Source: an uncultured Flavobacteriales bacterium (GTDB taxonomy: Bacteria > Bacteroidota > Bacteroidia > Flavobacteriales_D > Parvicellaceae). Taken from it: a stretch of DNA of 64,000 nt. The stretch is taken from positions 124,001 to 188,000 of the forward strand of contig CALSMU010000009.1 in assembly GCA_943787535.1 (NCBI GenBank). The letters run 5' to 3'. The notes beneath the pieces were generated by a model, which ran no database searches, was not told the DNA's origin, and saw nothing but the letters and a program-made list of their open reading frames with translations. The translations under genes were made by a program, and so were the position numbers. Below are positions 8,089-17,446 of the stretch, one piece after another (the first letter of the stretch is position 1; every line of letters begins with the position of its first letter).

Positions 8089-9393
8089 CTAGAAATCGAA
8101 AGATGTCGTTGTTGTAATTTCTGCTCTTAGTTCATGCAAAATAGAAAAAAGCCCAAAATACGTTCGGTTTATGTAAAGTATATGACGAGACCCCCTAGCC
8201 TTTCCTCCTTTTCGAACATCCTTACTTTTAGAAAGCTCTTCTCCTTTTTTGTAGATCCGATCAAAATACGCCTCATCTGCAAAATCGAACTTCTCTTGGG
8301 TGAAAGGATAAATTAAAAGGTCCATGGATTCTTTAAAAAGAGTAAAAAATAATTCCTCCGTTTCTTTATCGTCTGATTCTAACAAAAACTCCAGTTTATA
8401 ATAAAGAGCTTTTAATTTATCATCATTCATGTGATAAGTCGGATTCAGCAATTGGAAATAAACAGTATAGAAATCTTTCGGAATTCTTTTTACACATCCA
8501 AAGTCGATTATCCCTAAGCTACCATCTTCTTGAAAAAGAAAGTTTCCTGGATGTGGATCCGCATGAATAAGATTGAGTTCATTAACTTGATAATCATAAA
8601 AATCCCACAGTCGTTGTCCAACCCTATTTCGAATCTCCTGGGAAGGGTTTGTTGCCAAAAAATCTTTCAAGTGCATCCCTTCAATCCAGTCCATTGTAAT
8701 AACTCGTTTATTCGAAAACTCTGGATAATATTTTGGGAAATACACCCCGTTTAACCCAGAACAAGCGGTCGCAACTTCCATAGATTGCTTCAACTCTAAA
8801 ACGTAATCCGTTTCTTCTAACAATTTACCTTCAATCTCCTGCATATACTGCTTAATTTCTTTTTCTTTCATGTGCAGCATTTGCATAGCAATTGGCTTCA
8901 CCAATTTCAAGTCTGATTTTACACTATCTGCAACTCCTGGATATTGAACTTTAACTGCTAACTTTAAATTTCCTTGGATAGCAAGATGAACTTGTCCAAT
9001 GGATGCAGCATGTTTGGCCTCTTTTTCAAAAGAATCAAATAATTCTGTTGGAGTTTTTCCAAACATTTGCCTAAACGTTTTTACAACCAGAGGATAAGAC
9101 AATGGAGGGGCATTATATTGAGCCTGAGCAAACTTATCAGTCATCGCTTTAGGCAACATGCTTTTATCCATGCTCATTACTTGCGCCATTTTAAGAGCAC
9201 TTCCCTTTAATTCACTTAAAGACTGATAAATGTCTTCCGCATTTTCTTTGTCTAATTTTTCTTTTGCATTCTTATCTCCAATTACTTTATTCGCATAGTA
9301 TTTTACGTAATTACCGCCAACTTTAGCTCCTGTTCCAATTAGCTTGGCGGCTCGTTTTACTTTGCTCGTTGGTATTTTGCTTTGCTCTTTCAT
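8089..9393 (-). CDS. ABC1/UbiB-family atypical kinase
   Basis: The 434-residue protein has the signature segments of the ABC1/ADCK/UbiB family: the KxGQ-like ELKGSALKMAQVMSMD (about 60-75), the alanine-rich loop AKHAASIGQVHLA, the lysine in AVKVQYPG, and the catalytic HADPHPGNFLF followed by GIIDFGCVKRIP. In the KxGQ motif, Q is kept and G is replaced by A (KMAQ). Family members support isoprenoid-quinone metabolism or lipid handling in bacteria; the particular substrate is unknown. It lies 6 bp downstream of a TetR-like regulator gene, so the two are probably one transcript. Confidence 0.88.
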   Translation of the reverse strand: MKEQSKIPTSKVKRAAKLIGTGAKVGGNYVKYYANKVIGDKNAKEKLDKENAEDIYQSLSELKGSALKMAQVMSMDKSMLPKAMTDKFAQAQYNAPPLSYPLVVKTFRQMFGKTPTELFDSFEKEAKHAASIGQVHLAIQGNLKLAVKVQYPGVADSVKSDLKLVKPIAMQMLHMKEKEIKQYMQEIEGKLLEETDYVLELKQSMEVATACSGLNGVYFPKYYPEFSNKRVITMDWIEGMHLKDFLATNPSQEIRNRVGQRLWDFYDYQVNELNLIHADPHPGNFLFQEDGSLGIIDFGCVKRIPKDFYTVYFQLLNPTYHMNDDKLKALYYKLEFLLESDDKETEELFFTLFKESMDLLIYPFTQEKFDFADEAYFDRIYKKGEELSKSKDVRKGGKARGSRHILYINRTYFGLFSILHELRAEITTTTSFDF

Positions 9394-9399
9394 TCAACT

Positions 9400-10056
9400 C
9401 TAATAAGCTTTGTTTTGATAAGCAAACTTTACAAAGTCAATGAGCAAATCTACCGGCCCACTTTTCATCAATTCGAAAAGAAGGGCACTCGACTTCTCTA
9501 TTGCAGCATCTGTTACCTGAAAATCTTCACTTTCATCAATTGTCCAAACTCTTGTAACATATAATAGTTGAACCCACAAAGCCTCATAATATTTCGATGA
9601 AATAAGCGGTCTTGAAACAATTTCATTCGATTCAAACCCTTCGTCAAGAATTTCTTTTACCCAAATAGCAAATTCCTCTCTAAACGAGTCCATAAACCAT
9701 GGCCGAAGAGATCTTCTATCCACTTCAGCATATCGCAAAACCACATAACTCCTATTCTGCTTATAAACCTCAATTAATGTGTATAAAAAAGAAAGGTACT
9801 TTTCGTGTGTAGAGTAAGAGGAATATTCTGAATCCCTATCTAATGCCTGTTTTACCTCTTCATAAAACGTTAACCATACCTCCTTTTCAACTGAGCGAAA
9901 TGAATTATAATATTCATAAAAAACGGATTCATCTACTTCCAGTTCCTCACAAAACTTGAAAACGGTAACTGGTCTTTCTCCGTTTCGAATCAAATAAAGA
10001 ACGAACGCATTTTTAAAGCGCTCTTTCCAGTCGGTATTTTCTTTTTGATCGGTCAT
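9400..10056 (-). CDS. TetR-like transcriptional regulator
   Basis: The 218-residue protein has an N-terminal helix-turn-helix region (RFKNAFVLYLIRNGERPVTV, then FCEELEVDESVFYEYY) in the form seen in TetR regulators, followed by an all-helical ligand or dimerisation domain. It is the first gene of a two-gene unit with the ABC1-type kinase, so the kinase is its most likely target, probably with autoregulation. The HTH is somewhat divergent (acidic, with few basic residues in the recognition helix), so DNA binding is inferred. Confidence 0.75.
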   Translation of the reverse strand: MTDQKENTDWKERFKNAFVLYLIRNGERPVTVFKFCEELEVDESVFYEYYNSFRSVEKEVWLTFYEEVKQALDRDSEYSSYSTHEKYLSFLYTLIEVYKQNRSYVVLRYAEVDRRSLRPWFMDSFREEFAIWVKEILDEGFESNEIVSRPLISSKYYEALWVQLLYVTRVWTIDESEDFQVTDAAIEKSSALLFELMKSGPVDLLIDFVKFAYQNKAY

Positions 10057-10275
10057 TACTACAAATTTACTATGCGCCTTCTTAATATACTAGGTTTTAT
10101 CTTTTTTATTGCTGGCATAATATTATTTAACCTTATTTAACGAAACGGATGTATTTAGTACGTTAAGCAAAAATGCCATTTATTGTTGCGTTTATCATTA
10201 AATATAATTACCTTTAAAACAGATCGTTTGTTAGCGATAACATTGATTAAAAGTATTTACTAAAAACATTGAGTT

Positions 10276-10674
10276 ATGAGCATGAAAGACAACAATTATT
10301 TATGTCCTAAATGTAAAGGGTATCTGAATGTAGGTGGACACATTCTATTTGCGACAAAAACAAGAAGAAATCATAAAGGATTATTAATGTTAGACCCAAC
10401 TGTTGGCGAGTACAAATACAAACACCACGACAAGTTCAATCTAGAAGAAGGTGAAATGGTTGAATTTGCATGTCCGATTTGTAAAGCTGACCTAACATCT
10501 TCAAACCGAAAAGACCATGCAATGATGTGGATGGTTGGAATCGAAGATAATGTTGAATATGACTTATACTTTTCAAAAATAGCCGGTAACCAAAGCACCT
10601 ATTTAGTTGCCCAAGATAATATTGAATCATTTGGAGACGATGCCTTAGATTTTGATGATATTTATTACGAATAA
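10276..10674 (+). CDS. Small zinc-ribbon-like protein
   Basis: A 132-residue soluble protein with two cysteine pairs, CPKC at the N-terminus and CPIC at about residue 73, spaced to form a zinc ribbon. It has a very acidic C-terminal tail (DDALDFDDIYYE). No membrane segment or catalytic motif is visible. It stands alone, with about 220 bp of non-coding DNA upstream that separates it from the divergent TetR-like gene. Function unknown; a metal-binding cytosolic role is likely. Confidence 0.75.
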   Translation: MSMKDNNYLCPKCKGYLNVGGHILFATKTRRNHKGLLMLDPTVGEYKYKHHDKFNLEEGEMVEFACPICKADLTSSNRKDHAMMWMVGIEDNVEYDLYFSKIAGNQSTYLVAQDNIESFGDDALDFDDIYYE

Positions 10675-10826
10675 ATTACAAATATCTCATCCGTACTTCT
10701 TTTAAAGCAACCGTTTTACTATTCATGAGTCATTGGTTAACAACCAATAATCGCTGACGAATCATGAATTTTGTAATTTGAATGTTTTATTTTATTACCT
10801 TCATGCGTCACAAACCTATTCAACTC

Positions 10827-12875
10827 ATGAAAAAACTAACTATTTTATCATTCGCTATTTTGATTAGCGGCAACTTTTTTTGCCAAACTTCACAAACTGG
10901 ATTTTCATCTGAAACAATAATTTCTGTAAAAGAAAAACCAATAATGTACCATCGTGCAAGAATTTACTATGATGGTCCAAAAGGAATATTATTATTAGCA
11001 AATCAAGGACTTGCTGTCGATCATGGAAAACATAAATTTGGTGTCTACATAGAATCTGACTTTTCCGAAAATGAAATCCAGAAAGCGAAAATGCTTGGAA
11101 TGAAGGTTGAAATCCAGATTAAAGATGTAAAACAATTTTATGTCGATCAAAATAAAGGAATAACTAAATCTACGCCATTAGAAAAAAACTCTAGTTGTTC
11201 GGGGTCTTCATCTGTGAGTTATCCGGTTCCAGCAAATTATAACCATGGTTCCATGGGCGGCTTCTTAACGCTAGATGAATTATATCAGGAGCTAGATCAA
11301 ATGGCGGCTCTATACCCAAATTTAATTTCGACAAAAGCACCTATTAATAGCTTTACCACGCATGAAGGTCGGTCTATATATTGGATGCGAATGTCCGACA
11401 ATCCAAACACAGACGAAACGGAACCAGAAGTATTATATAGTGCAATACATCATGCTAGAGAGCCTGAAGCAATGCAGCAATTAGTGTATTACATGTGGTA
11501 CATGCTAGAAAACTATGCAACGAACGCAGAAGTTCAAGGGATATTAGATAACACAGAGCTTTATTTTATTCCCATGATTAACCCTGATGGCTACCAACAC
11601 AATGTTGACAATGACCCAAATGGTGGAGGGATGCACAGAAAAAACAAAAGAAATGTTGGATCTTCTAATCCAGGGGTAGACAACAACAGAAATTACGATT
11701 ATATTGATGGTTCAGGAAATAGTATCTGGGGTACTTCTGGAGTTTCTTCTGACCCAAATAGCGATGTTTATCCTGGTACTGGGCCATTTACTGAACCAGA
11801 AAACCAAGCGATAAAATGGTTTGTAGAAAATCACAACATTAAGTTAGCGCTGAACAATCACACCTCTGGAGATTTGCTTTTATATCCATACGGCTATGCC
11901 AATAATCAGCTAACTCCGGACAATAGCACCTATGTTGCAATATCAGGAATGATGGTTGCCGAAAATGGATTTAATAACATGATTAGCGCAGGTTTGTATC
12001 CGGCAGCAGGCGATTCTGATGATTTTATGTATGGTGAAACAAGCACGCATGATAAGATATTTGCTTTCACCCCTGAAATTGGGGGGACAGGTTTTTGGCC
12101 AGCTGTAAATGAAATTGATCCTATCGCCGAAGGGATGGTTTATCTTAATTTAACTGCTGCTCATTTGGTAACTAATTATGCTAAAACAAACGATTTAACT
12201 GCTGCAATAGTACCTAATATTTCTGGTTATTTTCACTATGACATTCAGCGTTTAGGCCTAGAAGATCCTGCAAACTTCAATGTTTCTATAATTCCAATTA
12301 GTTCAAATATTTTAACCGTTGGTTCTGCAAACTCCCATAATGGAATGGCCTTACTGCAGCAAGATAATGACTCCATCAGCTATTCATTGGATCCGTCAAT
12401 TGTCGCTGGAGATTTATTAACTTATGTAATTTCCGTTGATAATGGACAATACCTGTCAAATGATACTGTTACTAAAACATATGGGCAAAGTCAAATTCTA
12501 TTATCCGATGTTGGAAATTCTCTAGCTAATTGGACAGTGTCTCAATCCTGGAACACAACAACAAGCACTTACTATTCTCCTTCAAGCTCCATTACTGATT
12601 CTCCGAATGGAAACTATAGCCATAACATTAATAAGTCCATAACATTGAATTCCGGTGTTGATTTGAATAATGCTGTTGCTGCGACACTTTCATTTTACGG
12701 AAAATGGGAGATTGAAGCTGGATATGACTATGTTCAGCTGGAAATTTCAACAAACGGTGGTAACTCTTGGGTGCCTCAATGTGGAAATTACACAAAAGCC
12801 GGCTCCTCAAATCAAGCGCAAGGAGAGCCCTCTGTACGACGGCTTTCAAACAACTTGGGTAAAAGAAGAAATTAG
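10827..12875 (+). CDS. Secreted M14 zinc carboxypeptidase, frame broken near the 3' end
   Basis: ATG 10827 gives the signal peptide MKKLTILSFAILISGNFF; in-frame start codons further upstream add only a poor N-terminus. The peptidase M14 domain shows the zinc ligands HHAREPE and, farther on, LNNHTSGD, the substrate segment MINPDGYQ with KNKRN and NNRNYDY, and the catalytic glutamate in AFTPEIGG. A beta-sandwich follows. The frame terminates at 12875 after an abnormal tail (PSVRRLSNNLGKRRN), while the expected continuation (SPLYDGFQTTWVKEE) lies one frame over from about 12820. The real protein probably extends to 13287 with a T9SS sorting domain. Confidence 0.88.
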   Translation: MKKLTILSFAILISGNFFCQTSQTGFSSETIISVKEKPIMYHRARIYYDGPKGILLLANQGLAVDHGKHKFGVYIESDFSENEIQKAKMLGMKVEIQIKDVKQFYVDQNKGITKSTPLEKNSSCSGSSSVSYPVPANYNHGSMGGFLTLDELYQELDQMAALYPNLISTKAPINSFTTHEGRSIYWMRMSDNPNTDETEPEVLYSAIHHAREPEAMQQLVYYMWYMLENYATNAEVQGILDNTELYFIPMINPDGYQHNVDNDPNGGGMHRKNKRNVGSSNPGVDNNRNYDYIDGSGNSIWGTSGVSSDPNSDVYPGTGPFTEPENQAIKWFVENHNIKLALNNHTSGDLLLYPYGYANNQLTPDNSTYVAISGMMVAENGFNNMISAGLYPAAGDSDDFMYGETSTHDKIFAFTPEIGGTGFWPAVNEIDPIAEGMVYLNLTAAHLVTNYAKTNDLTAAIVPNISGYFHYDIQRLGLEDPANFNVSIIPISSNILTVGSANSHNGMALLQQDNDSISYSLDPSIVAGDLLTYVISVDNGQYLSNDTVTKTYGQSQILLSDVGNSLANWTVSQSWNTTTSTYYSPSSSITDSPNGNYSHNINKSITLNSGVDLNNAVAATLSFYGKWEIEAGYDYVQLEISTNGGNSWVPQCGNYTKAGSSNQAQGEPSVRRLSNNLGKRRN

Positions 12876-13287
12876 TTTGAGTGATTACCTTGGAGAAAAC
12901 ATCTTGGCAAGATTTACCATCGTTTCAGATGGAGGTGTTAGAGAAGATGGATTCTATTTTGATGATTTTGAAATCAATGTTGTTTATGGAGCAAATGGTA
13001 TTGATCAATTAACGGAAAATGGCTTGTACATTTCGCAAAACATTCCAAACCCGAGCAAATGAAACAACTTGGATTAACTATGTATTAACACAATCCAAAG
13101 GTAGATGCTTATTTGAATATTACCAATGGTATGGGTCAAATTATTGATAGGGTTTTATTAAGCTATACATCGCACAAACATGTGGAAATTTCCACCTGCT
13201 GCTTTATCACAAGGTGTTTATTATTACTATATCGAAAAGAACAACCAAAGATCATTGACAAAAAAGATGATTGTTGTAAAAAGATAA
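12822..13287 (+). pseudogene. Frameshifted 3' part of the M14 carboxypeptidase, with T9SS sorting domain
   Basis: Read across frames, the sequence continues the upstream protein: SPLYDGFQTTWVKEEISLSD up to QNIPNPS, then NETTWINYVLTQSK, then DAYLNITNGMGQIIDR, then PAALSQGVYYYYIEKNNQ and MIVVKR before TAA 13285-13287. The changes fall near 12820, 13058, 13102 and 13194. Each is a +1 shift that removing one base would repair; at 13058 and 13102 the extra base sits in a short run (AAA, GG). The end is a type A sorting domain (NPNPS...GVYYY...KMIV). Either these are sequencing errors or the gene is decaying. Confidence 0.75.
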
Positions 13288-13312
13288 TTTAAATTTGCCG
13301 CGAATAAGTGGA

Positions 13313-13444
13313 ATGAAAATACTAGTAATTAGTAATTATAGGCCTTATCATACTGCAAGGCCAGAAGCAGAAATATTCATTGGCTTGGCAAAACTTGGCG
13401 TTGATATTGACATCATGACTTATGGTGACGCTGCTTACTTATAA
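13313..13444 (+). pseudogene. 5' fragment of glycosyltransferase, out of frame with the body
   Basis: ATG 13313 begins a good glycosyltransferase N-terminus (MKILVISNYRPYHTARPEAE, then LAKLGVDIDIMTYGDAAY). It runs into a stop at 13442-13444, while the same protein goes on in the next frame as YNKFKEAG. Removing one T of the TT near 13439 would join them. This is the fifth +1 shift within about 620 bp. Confidence 0.75.
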
Positions 13445-14405
13445 CAAATTCAAAGAAGCCGGAATAAACGTAATTGATTTTCATCCTGAAAAAAAGATGG
13501 ATAAAGGTGAAATTGCCTTTATCAGAAATCACCTACTCGAAGGGAAGCATGATATAATCAAATTATACAACAATCCTGCAGCTGTGAACGGCATTCAAGC
13601 TGCTAAAGGGCTGCCAGTGAAAGTTATCCTATACAGAGGATATGCTGGAAATATTCATTGGTACGACCCAACAGCATACACCAAGTTTTTACATCGCAGA
13701 GTAGACAAAATATTGTGTAATTCTCAAGGTGTTGCAGATGTTATCAATGATCAGCCTTTTGTCAACAAGGGTAAAACATATGTGGTTAATAAAGGGCATC
13801 GTTTAGAATGGTATCAAGATGTTGTACCATTAGATATTAAAAAGGAATTCAACTTGCCCGAAGATGCTTTTGTAATAATTAACGTAGCCAATAACCGAAG
13901 AATGAAGGGGATCCCTTACCTAATGAAGGCTATGAACATGCTTCCTCCAGGGCTGCCAATACACTTACTTTTGATTGGTGGAAATATGGATACCAAAGCG
14001 AATATAGCGTTAATTAAATCCGGGGACTATAAGGAAAAAGTTCATTTTGTTGGCTTTCGGGATGATGTGTTAAACATTGTTGCTGCTAGTGATGTGTTCG
14101 CATCTGCTTCCATCAAAGGAGAATCAATTACCAAATCAATTATTGAGGCAATGTCTTTGGAAGTTGCGCCAATAATTACAGACATTCCGGGGAATGTAGA
14201 ACTTTGTAATCATGAAGATAGTGGGTTGGTAGTTAAAATGAAAAATCCCAAAGAATTAGGTGACGCTATTTTACGTCTGTATAATGACAGAGTTCTTTGT
14301 AAAAAATTGGCAAAAAATGCAAAAGCAAGAATAGGTTCATTTTTGAATACAGATCGTTCAATTAAGGAAATGAAAGAATTCTACGATAAATTAATGAGCG
14401 AATAG
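13422..14405 (+). CDS. Glycosyltransferase family 4 (GT-B fold), main part
   Basis: The 327-residue frame holds the C-terminal Rossmann domain typical of GT4 enzymes: NVANNRRMKGIPYLMKAM (donor-domain start), LIGG, HFVGFRDDV, and the E-x7-E motif in GESITKSIIEAMS, then PGNVELC. The true start is most likely 13313, in a frame broken near 13440, and ATG 13422 is an internal codon. The enzyme would transfer a sugar from a nucleotide donor, probably in cell-surface glycan synthesis. The acceptor cannot be read from the sequence. Confidence 0.87.
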   Translation: MVTLLTYNKFKEAGINVIDFHPEKKMDKGEIAFIRNHLLEGKHDIIKLYNNPAAVNGIQAAKGLPVKVILYRGYAGNIHWYDPTAYTKFLHRRVDKILCNSQGVADVINDQPFVNKGKTYVVNKGHRLEWYQDVVPLDIKKEFNLPEDAFVIINVANNRRMKGIPYLMKAMNMLPPGLPIHLLLIGGNMDTKANIALIKSGDYKEKVHFVGFRDDVLNIVAASDVFASASIKGESITKSIIEAMSLEVAPIITDIPGNVELCNHEDSGLVVKMKNPKELGDAILRLYNDRVLCKKLAKNAKARIGSFLNTDRSIKEMKEFYDKLMSE

Positions 14406-14472
14406 CTAATTGCGATGAATAGAAACTGCTCACTTTTTTTTCAAGTTTTTATCTTCTTATATTTACAAACAG

Positions 14473-15450
14473 ATGTCCGCAATAGTAAATAAAATTAAAG
14501 CTCCAATTGAAACTGAGCTTAAACTTTTTGAAGAGAAGTTCAAAGCTTCTGTAAAAACAGAAGTTGCTCTGCTTGATAAAATCATGTATTATATCATCAA
14601 GCGAAAGGGTAAGCAAATGCGCCCTATGTTTGTTTTTCTTAGTGCTAAAACATTTGGGAACGTAAGAGAGAGCACATATACCGCTGCTTCATTAATTGAG
14701 TTGTTACATACAGCTACATTAGTGCATGACGATGTTGTGGACGATGCTAACGAAAGAAGAGGTTATTTTTCTATTAATGCTTTATGGAAAAATAAAATTG
14801 CTGTTCTTGTTGGTGATTATTTACTTTCACAAGGTTTGCTTTTATCTGTTGAAAACAACCAATTTCAAATGTTGAAAATTGTTTCTCAAGCAGTCCGAGA
14901 CATGAGTGAAGGAGAGTTACTTCAAATGGAAAAAGCAAGAAGACTCGATATAACTGAGGAAGTATACTTTGACGTTATTGGAAAAAAAACAGCATCACTC
15001 ATTGCTGCTTGCTGCGCAAGTGGTTGTCATTCGGTTAATCCAAATGAAGAGGATGTAGAGCAGATGCGACAATTTGGAAATAATGTTGGAATTGCCTTTC
15101 AAATAAAGGATGATATATTCGATTATGGCACTAGTGAAAACATTGGAAAACCCACAGGAATAGATATCAAGGAACAGAAAATGACTTTACCACTTATCTA
15201 TACACTTAACAATGTAGACAAGAAGATAAAGAAAAGGATAATAAACACCATAAAAAACCACAACACAGATGCCGCTCGTGTAAAGGAAGTAGTTGAATTA
15301 GTTATTTCTACTGGCGGAATCAAATATGGTGAAGAGCAAATGCATTTATACAAAAACAAGGCGTTGACTATTCTTAAAAAATTTCCAGAAAGTGACGCAA
15401 AGTCTTCGTTAGAACTGTTGGTTAACTATTCTATTGAAAGAGATAAATAA
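14473..15450 (+). CDS. Polyprenyl diphosphate synthase
   Basis: This 325-residue trans-prenyltransferase chains isopentenyl diphosphate onto an allylic starter. It shows both aspartate-rich motifs, LVHDDVVDDANERRG (first DDxxD) and IAFQIKDDIFDYG (second), and GKQMRPMFVF at the IPP site. The length and the small residues before the first DDxxD fit a long-chain (octa/hepta/solanesyl-type) enzyme supplying menaquinone side chains. A geranylgeranyl synthase feeding the carotenoid genes cannot be excluded. It follows the glycosyltransferase gene by 67 bp. Confidence 0.92.
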   Translation: MSAIVNKIKAPIETELKLFEEKFKASVKTEVALLDKIMYYIIKRKGKQMRPMFVFLSAKTFGNVRESTYTAASLIELLHTATLVHDDVVDDANERRGYFSINALWKNKIAVLVGDYLLSQGLLLSVENNQFQMLKIVSQAVRDMSEGELLQMEKARRLDITEEVYFDVIGKKTASLIAACCASGCHSVNPNEEDVEQMRQFGNNVGIAFQIKDDIFDYGTSENIGKPTGIDIKEQKMTLPLIYTLNNVDKKIKKRIINTIKNHNTDAARVKEVVELVISTGGIKYGEEQMHLYKNKALTILKKFPESDAKSSLELLVNYSIERDK

Positions 15451-15453
15451 TTT

Positions 15454-15921
15454 TTAAAAAATAGAACGGAAATTAACTGGTTCCTCAATATCAATTGGAA
15501 ACTTTTTCCCAACACCATAAACTTTTGCTTTTATATCTCCTTTAATACGAACTTTCATTGAGCCCTTTAAAAAGCTTCCTATAGCAGATAATGCAGAACT
15601 TTTCAATTCCTTTTCGCTTAATGACAAATACAATGGATATACTTCCTGATAATTTTTCTTCAGTACAATATTGTTTTTCATTTTTGTTCTACCAACCTTA
15701 GAGCCATTAACATAAACATCTAATGCCGACTTTTTAATTTTAATATTATAGTTATTTGGATTATTTACTTTCATGTCGATCCTTAAGGTAATATTCCCTT
15801 CAGAACGTCCCTCTAGCCCAACATTTTGGACTCCTCTAAATTCAACATCCTCATAATCGAAACAAGATGTTAAAAAAACGAATGAAATTAATGTAATTAT
15901 CCCTATTCTTAAAAACCCCAT
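15454..15921 (-). CDS. LEA-type-2 (WHy) domain lipoprotein
   Basis: A 155-residue protein with a lipoprotein signal ending in FLTSC. The rest is a beta-sandwich with the pattern NITLRIDMKVNNPNNYNIKI, characteristic of the LEA14/WHy fold. It lies 5 bp downstream of the M20 peptidase gene on the same strand and converges with the prenyl synthase gene (3-bp gap). Members of this family are envelope lipoproteins of unknown or stress-related function. Confidence 0.82.
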   Translation of the reverse strand: MGFLRIGIITLISFVFLTSCFDYEDVEFRGVQNVGLEGRSEGNITLRIDMKVNNPNNYNIKIKKSALDVYVNGSKVGRTKMKNNIVLKKNYQEVYPLYLSLSEKELKSSALSAIGSFLKGSMKVRIKGDIKAKVYGVGKKFPIDIEEPVNFRSIF

Positions 15922-15926
15922 TTAGT

Positions 15927-17315
15927 CTATTTATTTAATTCTGCATAATACTTGTAAAATAAAGGAATCGTCTCAATTCCCTTGAAGAAATTAAATAATC
16001 CGTAGTGTTCATTGGGAGAATGTATCAAATCTGAATCCAAACCAAAACCTAATAAAATTGTTTTCAATCCAAGTTCTTTTTCAAACAAAGCAACAATTGG
16101 GATACTCCCCCCTGATCTTACAGGTATTGGCTTCTTGCCAAAAGTTTTCTTCATAGCCAAGCTTGCCGCCTGAAATCCGGTAAAATTAGTGGGCACCACC
16201 GCAGGCTCCCCACCATGATGCGGCTTAACCTCAACTACAACCGATTCTGGAGCTATCGCTTCAAAATGTTTTTGGAAAAGTTTTGCAATCTTTTCAGAAC
16301 TTTGATTAGGGACTAGACGCATTGATATTTTTGCAAATGCTTCTGAAGGAAGTACTGTTTTTGCTCCTTCTCCTATGTAGCCCCCCCACATACCATTAAC
16401 ATCAAGAGTTGGCCGAATAGAAGCTCTTTCTATTGTTGAGTAACCCTTTTCCCCATGTGTTGCACCTATCTGTAAATCTGATTTATAATCTTCTTCGCTA
16501 AAAGGCGCTTTCGCCATTTCTTTTCTATCCTCATCACTCAAGCTTACAACATCATCATAAAACCCATCTATTGTAATACGTTGGTTTTCATCATGTAATG
16601 ATGCTATCATATCACAAAGTATATTGATTGGATTCGCCACTGCTCCTCCATAGAGGCCAGAATGCAGGTCTCTATTTGGGCCTGTTACCTTTACCTCAAT
16701 ATAACTCATACCTCTCAACCCAACCGTTATTGACGGTGTGTCATTTGCAATAATTCCAGTATCAGAAACTAAAACTATATCTGCCTCCAACAAAGCTTTG
16801 TTCGCCTGAACAAATGCTTCCAAATGTTTCGAGCCTATTTCCTCTTCTCCCTCAATAATAAATTTAACATTACATGGCAAGGAATCCGTTTCCATCATAG
16901 CTTCAAAAGCTTTCAAGTGCATGTACATTTGGCCTTTATCATCACAAGCTCCACGCGCAAATATTGCTCCTTCAGGATGTTTGTCGGTTGTACGAATTTC
17001 TGGTTCAAAAGGTCTTGTTTCCCATAATTCTAGAGGTTCTGCTGGTTGCACATCATAATGTCCATAAACTAATATTGTTGGTAAAGATGCATCAAATATC
17101 TTATCCGCATAAACAATTGGATGTCCAGCAGTCTCATATGTCTTTACGTTTTCTGCTCCGGCAGAAATGAATTTATCAAAGATAAATTCAGCCGTTTTTA
17201 CTACATCCTTTTTATAAGCCGGATCTGCACTAACGGATGGTATTCGCAATAAATTAAATAATTCTGATAAGTATTGCTCTTTATTTTTAGAGATGTGCTG
17301 ATTCAATTGATCCAT
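15927..17315 (-). CDS. M20 family dipeptidase
   Basis: A metallopeptidase of the CNDP/DapE-like M20 group. It shows YGHYDVQPA (zinc His/Asp), CDDKGQM (bridging Asp), EGEEEIGS (catalytic and zinc Glu), the lid-domain segment LHSGLYGGAVANP, and SGGSIPIV with the C-terminal zinc His in HSPNEH. I place the start at 17315 (MDQLNQHISKNKEQY), giving 462 residues, which matches cytosolic members of the family. An upstream in-frame ATG at 17381 would add a signal-like stretch that runs into the divergent promoter. It precedes the LEA-type lipoprotein gene. Confidence 0.9.
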   Translation of the reverse strand: MDQLNQHISKNKEQYLSELFNLLRIPSVSADPAYKKDVVKTAEFIFDKFISAGAENVKTYETAGHPIVYADKIFDASLPTILVYGHYDVQPAEPLELWETRPFEPEIRTTDKHPEGAIFARGACDDKGQMYMHLKAFEAMMETDSLPCNVKFIIEGEEEIGSKHLEAFVQANKALLEADIVLVSDTGIIANDTPSITVGLRGMSYIEVKVTGPNRDLHSGLYGGAVANPINILCDMIASLHDENQRITIDGFYDDVVSLSDEDRKEMAKAPFSEEDYKSDLQIGATHGEKGYSTIERASIRPTLDVNGMWGGYIGEGAKTVLPSEAFAKISMRLVPNQSSEKIAKLFQKHFEAIAPESVVVEVKPHHGGEPAVVPTNFTGFQAASLAMKKTFGKKPIPVRSGGSIPIVALFEKELGLKTILLGFGLDSDLIHSPNEHYGLFNFFKGIETIPLFYKYYAELNK

Positions 17316-17446
17316 AGGTTGGGCTAAGGTTGTATCACACAAAGATAGGAGAATAGTGGGAATGCAAGAGTAAACCAGCATTGTTTCTTTGGATAAGGCA
17401 ACTATCTGTTTTGATTATGCGTCTTTTGCGCAATAAACGACTCTTA

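Noticed and set aside
10140-10260. ACGTTAAGC and TTGTTAGC in the intergenic region, resembling attC cores
   Set aside because: No complementary R'' box or hairpin in the right place, and no cassette-like gene between them.
17316-17381. Signal-peptide-like N-terminal extension of the M20 peptidase (start at 17381)
   Set aside because: Family members of this type are cytosolic and start at the following Met; the extension would occupy the short divergent promoter region.
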